NCBI GenBank assembly: GCA_016302655.1
Contig: JAEDNF010000091.1
Span: forward strand, 1 to 6,627
Direction of reading: 5' to 3'
Origin: Oscillospiraceae bacterium
GTDB lineage: Bacteria > Bacillota > Clostridia > Oscillospirales > Ruminococcaceae
DNA length: 6,627 bases
Shown: piece after piece, positions 1 to 5,433 of the stretch
Position numbering within the stretch: position 1 is the stretch's first letter
Layout of the letters: each line of letters opens with the position of its first letter
Made by a program: the position numbers and the translations under genes
The notes under the pieces: model-generated
Databases searched by the model: none
What the model was told of the DNA's origin: nothing
What the model saw: only the letters and a program-made list of their open reading frames with translations

Positions 1-127
1 TATGAATTGAGTAATAACAAGTAATGAAAAGAATGTGAAAGAAAGTGAAAATAAAGTCGCCTTTTGTGGAATTCATTCGCTTACTAATATTTCAGCCTTT
101 CTGTGCGATGTATGTCGTTGGCTATAT

Positions 128-157
128 TGCACAAAATACAGCGGATAAATTTGTGCA
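128..157. promoter_or_regulatory. Upstream inverted repeat, possible activator site
   Basis: TGCACAAA at 128-135 and its exact reverse complement TTTGTGCA at 150-157 form an 8-bp inverted repeat with a 14-bp spacer. The half-site centres are 22 bp apart, about two helical turns, so a dimer could contact both on one DNA face. The repeat is centred roughly 60 bp upstream of the predicted transcription start, where class I activators usually bind. A role in regulating the cellobiose phosphorylase gene is inference; no regulator gene lies in the window. Confidence 0.35.
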
Positions 158-168
158 TAATACCGCCC

Positions 169-197
169 TTGAAATGAAAACGATTTACTGATATAAT
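169..197 (+). promoter_or_regulatory. Sigma-A promoter of the cellobiose phosphorylase gene
   Basis: The -35 box TTGAAA (169-174) and a perfect -10 box TATAAT (192-197) are separated by exactly 17 bp. TG at 189-190 one base before the -10 box makes it an extended -10. Transcription should start near 203-205, giving a leader of about 65 nt. This is the best promoter in the gene-free first 269 bases and suits a highly expressed gene. Its quality suggests that control, if any, acts by repression. Confidence 0.85.
174..189 (+). promoter_or_regulatory. cre-like / LacI-family operator inside the promoter
   Basis: The 16-mer at 174-189 (ATGAAAACGATTTACT) fits the Bacillus cre consensus WTGNNARCGNWWWCAW at all but two positions, where CA is replaced by AC. 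The central CG flanked by AAAN and NTTT is the usual core of LacI/GalR-family operators. It fills the spacer between -35 and -10, so a bound protein would exclude RNA polymerase. CcpA-type catabolite repression or a cellobiose-responsive LacI-family repressor are both plausible. The second half-site is imperfect, so this remains tentative. Confidence 0.45.
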
Positions 198-221
198 GGA
201 GTTACGCAAAGAAAAGAAATG

Positions 222-244
222 CCCGAAAACTGCTTGTTTTCGGG
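222..244 (+). other. Leader hairpin upstream of the cellobiose phosphorylase RBS
   Basis: CCCGAAAAC (222-230) pairs perfectly with GTTTTCGGG (236-244) around a 5-nt loop TGCTT. The 9-bp stem begins about 18 nt from the predicted 5' end of the mRNA and ends 10 nt before the ribosome binding site. No U-run follows it, so it does not look like a terminator. A 5' stabilising hairpin or a protein-binding leader element are the likely roles. Its presence argues that this stretch is untranslated. Confidence 0.6.
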
Positions 245-254
245 AAATAATATC

Positions 255-261
255 AAGGAGG
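255..261 (+). promoter_or_regulatory. RBS that fixes the start of the GH94 gene
   Basis: AAGGAGG, a full Shine-Dalgarno sequence, lies 8 nt before the ATG at 270. It selects that ATG over the in-frame ATG at 219, which has no RBS and whose extra 17 codons would be the leader hairpin. Confidence 0.9.
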
Positions 262-269
262 ACATTCCA

Positions 270-2663
270 ATGAACTACGGACATTTTGACCTTGAAAACA
301 AGGAGTATGTCATCACAAGACCCGATACTCCGTCAGCTTGGGCAAACTACTTAGGCTCGCCCGAGTACGGTGCTATCATCTCTAACAACGCAGGCGGCTA
401 CAGCTTTGTAAAGTCTGGCGCAAACGGACGAGTTATCCGTTACCGCTTCAACGCTGTTGCAAACGATCAGCCCGGCAGATATGTATACATCAAGGACAAT
501 GAGGACGGCGACTTCTGGTCGGCTTCATGGGCTCCCGTATGCAAGCCCCTCGACAGCTACAAGAACGAGTGCCGTCACGGTACAGCTTATACCGTTATCA
601 CATCCGAGTACAAGAGCATCAAGTCAGAGGTAACATATTATGTTCCGCTGGATGCTACCTATGAGGTATGGTCGGCAAAGGTTACAAACAACGATACCAA
701 GCCCAGAAAGCTCAGCGTTACAGGCTACTGCGAGTTTGTAAACGATCCTAACTATGAGCAGGATCAGGTTAACCTTCAGTACACCTTGTTCATTACCCGC
801 ACCTACTTCAAGGGCAAGTATATCCACCAGATGCAAAACGAGATATACAATCCCAACAGCGGCCGCTTCCTCGGTCTTGCAGGCGCAAAGGCTGACGCTT
901 ACTGCGGCGACCGTGACGCTTTTGTAGGCTCTTACAGAAGCTACGCAAACCCCAAGGGCATTGAAGAAGGCCTTAAGGGCGACCTTAACTACAACACAAA
1001 CTCCTGCGGCGCTCTGCAGAGCGATATCGTTTTACAGCCCGGCGAAACAAAGGAACTCGTATATGTTCTTGGCGGTCAGAAGACGGAAGCCGAGATAGAG
1101 GCTATAATTGCAAAGTACGAAAAGGCCGGCGCAGTTGACGCTGACCTTACAGAGCTTAAAGGCTTCTGGCACTCAAAGCTCGACAATCTTCAGGTAAACA
1201 CTCCCGACGCCGATTTCAACAATATGGTAAATGTATGGAACGCATACAACTGCTTCATAACATTCATCTGGTCAAGAGCCGCATCATTCCAGTACTGCGG
1301 TCTCAGAAACGGCTTCGGCTATCGTGATACGGTACAGGATATCCAGGGTATTATCCACCTTGCTCCCGAGATGGCAAAGAAGCAGATAGTATTTATGCTT
1401 TCCGCACAGGTTACAAACGGCGCAGGTCTTCCCCTTGTAAAATATGACCACAAGGCAGGACAGGAAAATCACCCCGATGAAAACGATGAGAACAGCGTAT
1501 ACGCTAAGCAGACAGGTCACCCCTCATATCGTGCAGACGATGCTCTGTGGCTGTTCCCGACTGTATACAAGTACATCTCCGAGAGCGGCGACCACGCATT
1601 CTTAGATGAAGAGATCTCTTACGCAAACGACGGCGAATCCGGAACGGTATACGATCACTTAAAGAGAGCTATCGACTTCTCGATGAATCATCTGGGCAAT
1701 CACGGTATGCCTGCAGGTCTTCACGCAGACTGGAACGACTGCCTTAGACTCGGCAAGCAGGGCGAATCTACCTTCGTTGCATTCCAGCTCGTTTACGCTA
1801 TAAAGATTTTAAGAACATACGCAGAAGAAAAGAACGATACAGAGTATGCAAAGTACCTTGACGAGATAAAGGCTAAGCTTGACGAAATACTTTCAGCTTG
1901 CTGGAACGAGGACAGATGGATAAGAGGTTACAAGGAAGACGGTACGGTTATCGGTCAGAGAACCGATCCCGAGGCTTCTATGTGGCTCAATCCTCAGTCA
2001 TGGTCGGTTATCTCCGGCTTTGCAAGCAAGGAGCAGGCTGAAAAGGCTATGGATAGCGTAGAAAGAGAGCTCAATACTCCTTACGGCGCAATGGTAATGT
2101 ATCCTCCTTATGTAAAGCACGGCTTTGACGGCGCTCTTATGCAGTGCTTCAACAAGTGCACAAAGGAGAACGCAGGTATCTTCTCACAGCCGCAGGGCTG
2201 GCTGATACTCGCCGAGTCAAAGCTCGGACACGGCAACCGTGCATATAAGTACTGGAAGGAAGCAGCTCCCGCAACCTACAACGATAACGCTGAGCACAGA
2301 GTGCTTGAGCCGTATGTTTACGGTCAGTTCGTTGAAGGTAAGGACAGCCCCTTTGCAGGCCGTGCGCATGTACATTGGCTGACAGGTACAGCGTCAACCG
2401 TTATGGTAGGTACAACAGAGGGTATTCTCGGTCTTAACCCCGAAACAAAGGGTATCGTTATCGATCCTTCTATCCCTTCTGAGTGGAAGGAATACACAAT
2501 GAAGAAGACATTCAGAGGCAAGAAGCTGAATGTAACGGTTAAGAACCCCAACGGTAGCGAACACGGCGTTAAGTCCGTGACCGTAAACGGCGAAAAGATC
2601 GAGGGCAAGCTCATCCTCGACAGCATCTTAAAGGCTGAGAACGATATCGTTATTGAGCTTTAA
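270..2663 (+). CDS. cbp: Cellobiose phosphorylase (glycoside hydrolase family 94)
   Basis: This 797-residue protein is a GH94 inverting phosphorylase, most likely splitting cellobiose with phosphate into alpha-glucose-1-phosphate and glucose in the cytoplasm, which saves ATP. The N-terminus (NKEYVITRPDTPSAWANYLG, then AGGYSF) is typical of the family's beta-sandwich domain. The helical-barrel motif GYRDTVQD (350-357) contains the substrate-binding Arg-Asp pair. HADWNDCL carries the expected general acid, D490, with W488 beside it. ENAGIFSQPQGW and HWLTGTASTVMVG (phosphate/sugar site, T705-T707) follow. There is no signal peptide. The length fits cellobiose phosphorylases (about 800-820) and not cellodextrin phosphorylases (about 980). 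Lysine is almost always AAG and many codons end in C, unlike the neighbours, which suggests high expression. The gene stands alone between its own promoter and terminator. Other GH94 specificities (chitobiose, laminaribiose, cellobionate) cannot be excluded from sequence reading alone. Confidence 0.9.
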   Translation: MNYGHFDLENKEYVITRPDTPSAWANYLGSPEYGAIISNNAGGYSFVKSGANGRVIRYRFNAVANDQPGRYVYIKDNEDGDFWSASWAPVCKPLDSYKNECRHGTAYTVITSEYKSIKSEVTYYVPLDATYEVWSAKVTNNDTKPRKLSVTGYCEFVNDPNYEQDQVNLQYTLFITRTYFKGKYIHQMQNEIYNPNSGRFLGLAGAKADAYCGDRDAFVGSYRSYANPKGIEEGLKGDLNYNTNSCGALQSDIVLQPGETKELVYVLGGQKTEAEIEAIIAKYEKAGAVDADLTELKGFWHSKLDNLQVNTPDADFNNMVNVWNAYNCFITFIWSRAASFQYCGLRNGFGYRDTVQDIQGIIHLAPEMAKKQIVFMLSAQVTNGAGLPLVKYDHKAGQENHPDENDENSVYAKQTGHPSYRADDALWLFPTVYKYISESGDHAFLDEEISYANDGESGTVYDHLKRAIDFSMNHLGNHGMPAGLHADWNDCLRLGKQGESTFVAFQLVYAIKILRTYAEEKNDTEYAKYLDEIKAKLDEILSACWNEDRWIRGYKEDGTVIGQRTDPEASMWLNPQSWSVISGFASKEQAEKAMDSVERELNTPYGAMVMYPPYVKHGFDGALMQCFNKCTKENAGIFSQPQGWLILAESKLGHGNRAYKYWKEAAPATYNDNAEHRVLEPYVYGQFVEGKDSPFAGRAHVHWLTGTASTVMVGTTEGILGLNPETKGIVIDPSIPSEWKEYTMKKTFRGKKLNVTVKNPNGSEHGVKSVTVNGEKIEGKLILDSILKAENDIVIEL

Positions 2664-2683
2664 GATGGCATAATATCAAGACA

Positions 2684-2718
2684 AAAGCCTGAGAAGAACG
2701 AAAATCTTCTCAGGCTTT
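2684..2718. terminator. Bidirectional terminator between convergent cbp and cotJ
   Basis: AAAGCCTGAGAAG (2684-2696) and CTTCTCAGGCTTT (2706-2718) form a perfect 13-bp stem with a 9-nt loop. It starts 20 nt after the cellobiose phosphorylase stop. The U-run is short on the plus strand (CTTTAATC) and better on the minus strand (CTTTTGTCTTG). It can therefore serve both this gene and the convergent cotJ operon. Confidence 0.85.
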
Positions 2719-2787
2719 AATCATCTATTAACTTGAATCTTCAACCCCATTTTTATGAAAACTTAGATTTTTGTAATATGTAGAAAG

Positions 2788-2807
2788 CCCGAAGTAGTCA
2801 TTTCGGG
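2788..2807 (-). terminator. Hairpin overlapping the truncated end of cotJC
   Basis: Read on the minus strand, CCCGAA, an 8-nt loop and TTCGGG are followed by CTTTCT, which resembles a weak intrinsic terminator. The cotJC stop codon lies at the start of the loop, so translation and the hairpin overlap. The flank beyond the stem (CTTT on the minus strand) has no matching AAAG on the cotJC side, as if the element had been cut there. It may be the original cotJ terminator, brought next to codon 63 by a deletion. Confidence 0.5.
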
Positions 2808-3001
2808 TACGATGTACCTATATCGGTCAGTATCGCTATCGCACGCTTGTCGGTCTGCGAAAACCGCTGAGAAAGGTATCTCAGCGCTGCGCCAAGCTCT
2901 CCGTCTGGACCGCCGTATTGCGTCAGGATATAGCTTGCCAATCTCGGATTACGGTTTTTGATAACTACCGGTATCTGCGTTCTTTTCTCAAATATAAACA
3001 T
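2798..3001 (-). pseudogene. cotJC: Truncated CotJC spore-coat protein (Mn-catalase family)
   Basis: The 67-residue product matches the N-terminal third of CotJC, a ferritin-like manganese-catalase relative of the inner spore coat that is normally about 190 residues long. NPRLASYILTQYGGPDGELG, AALRYLSQRF and ILTDIGT are family-typical. The next block expected, EE-x-AHLE, which supplies Mn-ligand Glu and His, is replaced by SYPK and a stop. Only the first ligand, E35, remains. No later CotJC sequence is recognisable in any frame before the cbp terminator, so this is a loss of about 120 codons and not a frameshift. The start is well supported: AAGGAGGG (3011-3018) overlaps the cotJB stop and sits 9 nt before the ATG. 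Catalase activity is not possible; a residual structural role cannot be excluded. A natural deletion or an assembly error would look the same here. Confidence 0.8.
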
Positions 3002-3016
3002 ATACCCACGCCCTCC

Positions 3017-3271
3017 TTACAGTATCCACTGTCCGCAAAGCCAGTCCCAACTGCATTCCTTGCCGGCACAAGAGGCTCTCAGCGGATAAAATTCGCTTTC
3101 AAAGGCACAGCGGCAGGCGTCTGCCTCTCTTACAGCTTCACGGTAAAGCTCAAGCGCTCTTTCGTCATCGGGATGCGTATCAAGGTACAGCTTAAGGTCC
3201 TGTGCGTAAAAATCGGCTTGCGACAGCTTTTTCAACAGCTGTGAGGCTCTCGGTGTCAGATTATGTGCCAT
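3017..3271 (-). CDS. cotJB: Spore coat protein CotJB
   Basis: This 84-residue protein matches CotJB (about 85-90 residues), a small component of the CotJ complex in the inner spore coat. The helical N-terminal half carries the hallmark LYLDTHPDDERALELY (about 33-48). The C-terminus keeps a Trp-rich end (SWDWLCGQW), a shorter form of the family's W-rich tail. It has no membrane segment. The ATG chosen (MAHNL) follows an AAAGGGGG ribosome binding site and lies inside the last codons of cotJA, overlapping it by 11 nt, which implies translational coupling. An in-frame ATG six codons upstream would place that RBS inside the gene and is less likely. The coding sequence looks intact, although its partner CotJC is truncated. 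Confidence 0.88.
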   Translation of the reverse strand: MAHNLTPRASQLLKKLSQADFYAQDLKLYLDTHPDDERALELYREAVREADACRCAFESEFYPLRASCAGKECSWDWLCGQWIL

Positions 3272-3440
3272 TATAAAGCCCCCTTTCATACTCGTCCAAA
3301 GTGATGTTGAGTTCGGGAAATATCGTACCTGCCCTTAGTGCCGTCTCGGGATCGTACAGTTTTCCGAGCCGCTGGAACGGAACATAGGCATAGCCGATCC
3401 TCCTGTGCTTGTCGTGTTCACAGATGTATGATTCTTCCAT
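3261..3440 (-). CDS. cotJA: Spore coat-associated protein CotJA
   Basis: This 59-residue protein is the first gene of the cotJ operon. The conserved CotJA core is clear: YAYVPFQRLGKLYDPETALR (18-37) followed by AGTIFPELNI. In Bacillus subtilis CotJA and CotJC interact and are laid into the inner coat during sporulation. It is a short form of the family (B. subtilis CotJA is about 80 residues), with most of the shortfall outside the core. The start was chosen because AAGGAAGG lies 8 nt before this ATG. The frame stays open up to 3566, but that extension crosses the sigma-E-like promoter and encodes an unrelated, hydrophobic sequence. It overlaps cotJB by 11 nt. Confidence 0.88.
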   Translation of the reverse strand: MEESYICEHDKHRRIGYAYVPFQRLGKLYDPETALRAGTIFPELNITLDEYERGLYNGT

Positions 3441-3481
3441 AACGGTATCCTTCCTTTCTTGATTTTTCAGCGTTACGGTAC

Positions 3482-3510
3482 ATTTTATGCCGTTTTCCCC
3501 GAAAATGTGA
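3482..3510 (-). promoter_or_regulatory. Sigma-E-like sporulation promoter of cotJABC
   Basis: On the minus strand a -35-like TCACATT (3504-3510) and a -10-like CATAAAAT (3482-3489) are separated by 14 bp. They match the Bacillus sigma-E consensus (KMATATT, 14 bp, CATACAMT) at all but one base each. The start would fall near 3475, about 35 nt before cotJA and just upstream of its RBS. The B. subtilis cotJ operon is known to be transcribed by mother-cell sigma-E, which supports the assignment. Confidence 0.65.
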
Positions 3511-3559
3511 CGATTCCATATTTTGACATAGACATAATAATGCAATCCGAAAAAGAGTA

Positions 3560-3588
3560 TTGACAACGGTTTTGCGGCGATGTATACT
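3560..3588 (+). promoter_or_regulatory. Sigma-A promoter of the TPP riboswitch / thiW transcript
   Basis: A perfect -35 box TTGACA (3560-3565) is followed after exactly 17 bp by TATACT (3583-3588). The transcript should start near 3594-3596, about 15 nt before the riboswitch aptamer. The -35 box is 50 bp from the -35 of the divergent cotJ promoter. Such a strong promoter suits control by the downstream riboswitch. Confidence 0.88.
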
Positions 3589-3608
3589 TTGCTTGTCGGA
3601 TAGATCCT

Positions 3609-3700
3609 ATACTGTGAGGGAGCTCGTGTACGGGCTGAGAGGGAGCTTTAAGCTCCGACCTTTTGAACCTGTCTGGGTAATGCCAGCGAAGGGAAGCATT
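3609..3700 (+). promoter_or_regulatory. TPP (thiamin pyrophosphate) riboswitch aptamer, THI element
   Basis: The conserved THI-element blocks appear in order: CTGAGA (3635-3640), ACCTG (3667-3671), CTGGGTAATGCCAG (3673-3686) and CGAAGGGAAGC (3687-3697). P3 is AGCTCG/CGGGCT around a TGTA loop (3621-3636). An optional P3a-type hairpin, GGAGCT/AGCTCC (3642-3656), lies between CTGAGA and ACCTG. P1 is short, formed by ATACT (3609-3613) and AGCAT (3695-3699) with one mismatch. It senses TPP and should switch off thiW when thiamin is plentiful. The strand and position fit thiW, 88 nt downstream. Confidence 0.96.
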
Positions 3701-3721
3701 TTGTTTAAGTGCGCATAAAAC

Positions 3722-3755
3722 AAGACGCTCCCATGTATATGTGTGGGAGCGTCTT
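3722..3755 (+). terminator. Riboswitch expression-platform hairpin, putative terminator without U-tract
   Basis: AAGACGCTCCCA (3722-3733) pairs perfectly with TGGGAGCGTCTT (3744-3755), a GC-rich 12-bp stem with a 10-nt loop. It stands between the aptamer and the thiW RBS (AGAGGT, 3774-3779). The stem is what a TPP-induced terminator would use, but it is followed by CGACATAATAAAC and not by a run of T. An alternative AU-rich stem, TTTTGTTT (3699-3706) with AAACAAGA (3718-3725), would take its first four bases and could act as antiterminator. The mechanism is uncertain. Confidence 0.5.
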
Positions 3756-3787
3756 CGACATAATAAACAAAAAAGAGGTAAAAAGAA

Positions 3788-4333
3788 ATGAACAAAAAGA
3801 TAAGCATACAGAAGCTTGCAATAGCCGGAGTGCTTATTGCACTTGCGGTAGCACTCAGCGGAATCTATATTCCTATAGGAGCGTCAAAGTGCTTTCCTAT
3901 ACAGCACCTTGTAAATGTAATTGCGGGAACGATTCTCGGTCCCTGGTATGCTGTAGCAATGGCATTTATCACATCGCTGATAAGAGTTATGATAGGCACA
4001 GGCACGCTACTTGCTTTCCCCGGAAGTATGGTAGGTGCGCTCTGCTGCGGCCTTGCGTTCAAATACATCCTGCCTAAGCTGTCGTTTGCAAATCGTATTC
4101 CGATAGCGTTTTTAGGCGAGATAATCGGCACAGGCATACTCGGCGCTATGGCAGCATATCCCATTGCGGTATTTGTAATGGGTAAAGAGGCGGCGCTGTT
4201 CTCCTATGTCATCCCCTTCGGCATAAGCACGATAGGCGGTGCGCTTATTGCGTCGGTGCTGATGTTCACGCTTGCAAAGACGGGAGCGCTTAAGTTTATG
4301 CTGAGGATGGGAGATAAAGCGAATAAGGCTTAG
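3788..4333 (+). CDS. thiW: ThiW, thiazole-specific S component of an ECF transporter
   Basis: This 181-residue, very hydrophobic protein is the substrate-binding membrane subunit ThiW. It is thought to import the thiazole precursor of thiamin (hydroxyethylthiazole) together with the shared EcfA/A'/T energising module, which is not encoded here. Family motifs are YIPIGASKCFPIQH (27-40), LGPWYAV (50-56), GTGTLLAFPGSMVGAL (70-85) and LGEIIGTGILGAM (109-121). About six membrane segments can be seen (roughly 10-28, 40-52, 54-70, 78-94, 105-130, 138-165). The C-terminus is short and basic. The start follows AGAGGT by 8 nt. The TPP riboswitch directly upstream and thiM about 1.1 kb downstream support the thiazole assignment. 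A strong terminator makes it apparently monocistronic. Confidence 0.93.
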   Translation: MNKKISIQKLAIAGVLIALAVALSGIYIPIGASKCFPIQHLVNVIAGTILGPWYAVAMAFITSLIRVMIGTGTLLAFPGSMVGALCCGLAFKYILPKLSFANRIPIAFLGEIIGTGILGAMAAYPIAVFVMGKEAALFSYVIPFGISTIGGALIASVLMFTLAKTGALKFMLRMGDKANKA

Positions 4334-4348
4334 CCATTAAACGCTTTT

Positions 4349-4379
4349 ACCGCAGAGTACGCTCTGCGGTTCTTTTTTT
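4349..4379 (+). terminator. Intrinsic terminator after thiW
   Basis: ACCGCAGAG (4349-4357) and CTCTGCGGT (4362-4370) form a perfect 9-bp stem closed by the stable tetraloop TACG. TCTTTTTTT follows directly. It starts 15 nt after the thiW stop and should separate riboswitch-controlled thiW from the thiM unit. Confidence 0.95.
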
Positions 4380-4402
4380 GCCGTATTTACAGCTTTTTAA
4401 CA

Positions 4403-4431
4403 TTGATTTTAGCGACCTCAAGTAGTATAAT
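4403..4431 (+). promoter_or_regulatory. Sigma-A promoter of the AEC-thiM-hotdog operon
   Basis: TTGATT (4403-4408) and TATAAT (4426-4431) are spaced by 17 bp. Transcription should start near 4438, giving a leader of about 48 nt that is too short to hold a TPP aptamer and contains none of its motifs. The -10 box forms half of the palindrome TATAATTATA (4426-4435). The following genes are therefore probably expressed without direct riboswitch control. Confidence 0.82.
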
Positions 4432-4485
4432 TATATTAAAACCGTAAAAGAACAAAAGAAACACAGAGAAAAAGAGGTAATACAG

Positions 4486-5418
4486 ATGAACTGGGCAATT
4501 ATCCAACAGGTTATCATAATGGCTCTGCTTGCAGGCGTCGGCTTTGTCTGCCGCAAGCTTGCACTGCTTGATGACTCCTGCACTAAAAAACTGTCTACCA
4601 TAGTGCTGAATTTTTCAACGCCTATGGTAATACTCGTATCTTATCAGAAACCATTTGATCCCGATACGCTGAATACACTGATGATATCGTTCCTTATAGC
4701 GATAATAAGCTATGTTATAGCTTTTGTGCTTGTTCCGCTGATAATCCGCAGTAAGAATAAAGACGGTCTGGTCGTGGAGCGTTTCAGCTGTCTGTATTCA
4801 AACTGCGCCTTTATGGGAATCCCTCTTATTCAGGGAGTGTACGGAGCAGACGGCGTGTTCTGCCTTACCGCATATATCACTATGTTCAATCTTTGTGCGT
4901 GGACTCACGGAGTAGTTATGATGAAGGGCGGAAAGCCGAATATAAAGCAGATGTTAAAATCTCTGTTGTCGCCTTGTATCATAATCACCGTATTAGGAAT
5001 TATTCTCTTCCTGTGCAATTTCACTCTGCCGAGTGTCATACTTGAAACAGCACAGCATCTTGCGGTAATAAATACGCCTTTGGCAATGATGATAGCAGGC
5101 TCGACAATAGCTACGGTAAAGCTTATACCGGCGCTGAAAAAGCCGAGACTGTATTATACCTGCTTTGTAAAGCTTATTCTGCTGCCTGCATTGCTCACGG
5201 TAGTATGCCTTGTTTTCAGGATAGACACCACGATAGCAGGAGTCAATATCCTTGCTACCGCCTGTCCTGCGGCGGCAATGTGTACTATGTTCTCACTTCT
5301 TTATGACAGGGACGCAGGCTACAGCGCAGAGATATTCGCTGTCAGCACTATATTGTCTATGGTTACGCTGCCGCTGACGCTGATGTATTATACCGCACTT
5401 GCGGGAATTTTTATGTAA
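4486..5418 (+). CDS. AEC-family (auxin efflux carrier / malate permease type) membrane transporter
   Basis: This 310-residue protein has ten predicted membrane segments (roughly 5-25, 36-53, 65-88, 104-122, 124-146, 162-180, 187-208, 224-245, 247-270, 283-308) and the usual AEC length. The two five-helix halves are joined by a basic loop (about 147-160). The family signature is present as YSNCAFMGIPLIQGVYG (104-120), and PLAMMIAGSTIA (198-209) and TACPAAAMCTMFS (258-270) are the expected second-half motifs. Substrates in this family vary (malate and other carboxylates, auxin in plants), so the substrate cannot be read from the sequence. It starts 7 nt after AGAGGT and leads directly into thiM with a 15-nt gap. 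This suggests, but does not prove, a link to thiazole or thiamin-related compounds. Confidence 0.88.
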   Translation: MNWAIIQQVIIMALLAGVGFVCRKLALLDDSCTKKLSTIVLNFSTPMVILVSYQKPFDPDTLNTLMISFLIAIISYVIAFVLVPLIIRSKNKDGLVVERFSCLYSNCAFMGIPLIQGVYGADGVFCLTAYITMFNLCAWTHGVVMMKGGKPNIKQMLKSLLSPCIIITVLGIILFLCNFTLPSVILETAQHLAVINTPLAMMIAGSTIATVKLIPALKKPRLYYTCFVKLILLPALLTVVCLVFRIDTTIAGVNILATACPAAAMCTMFSLLYDRDAGYSAEIFAVSTILSMVTLPLTLMYYTALAGIFM

Positions 5419-5433
5419 TTAAGGAGCAACGAT

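Noticed and set aside
1..24. Possible last codons of an upstream plus-strand gene, stop at 22-24
   Set aside because: Eight codons in an AT-rich stretch with no terminator or recognisable protein end are not enough to call a gene.
25..51. TGAAA repeated at 25, 36 and 46 at about 10-bp intervals, possible curved DNA
   Set aside because: The stretch is simply A-rich and lies about 120 bp upstream of the nearest promoter; no further support.
219..269. In-frame upstream ATG that would add 17 residues to the cellobiose phosphorylase
   Set aside because: It has no ribosome binding site, the added residues are encoded by a perfect leader hairpin, and the ATG at 270 has a full AAGGAGG at ideal spacing and begins with the family N-terminus.
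2149..2626. Long open frames on the minus strand inside the cellobiose phosphorylase gene
   Set aside because: They are opposite-strand shadows of a highly codon-biased gene, have no RBS and encode no recognisable domain.
2719..2797. Remnant of the missing cotJC 3' end, or a simple frameshift
   Set aside because: I read the minus strand in all three frames and found no EE-x-AHLE or later CotJC sequence, so the missing part is deleted, not shifted.
2918..3244. Plus-strand open frame of 108 codons across cotJC and cotJB
   Set aside because: It is antisense to two clearly recognised cotJ genes and its translation has no family features.
3441..3566. N-terminal extension of CotJA by 42 residues
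   Set aside because: It runs through the sigma-E-like promoter, has no RBS at its ATG, and the extra residues are not part of CotJA proteins, while the ATG at 3440 has AAGGAAGG.
3607..4077. Open frames overlapping the riboswitch on either strand (3607-3807 minus, 3709-4077 plus)
   Set aside because: They cover the TPP aptamer, its hairpin and thiW in the wrong frame or strand, and their translations look like out-of-frame sequence.
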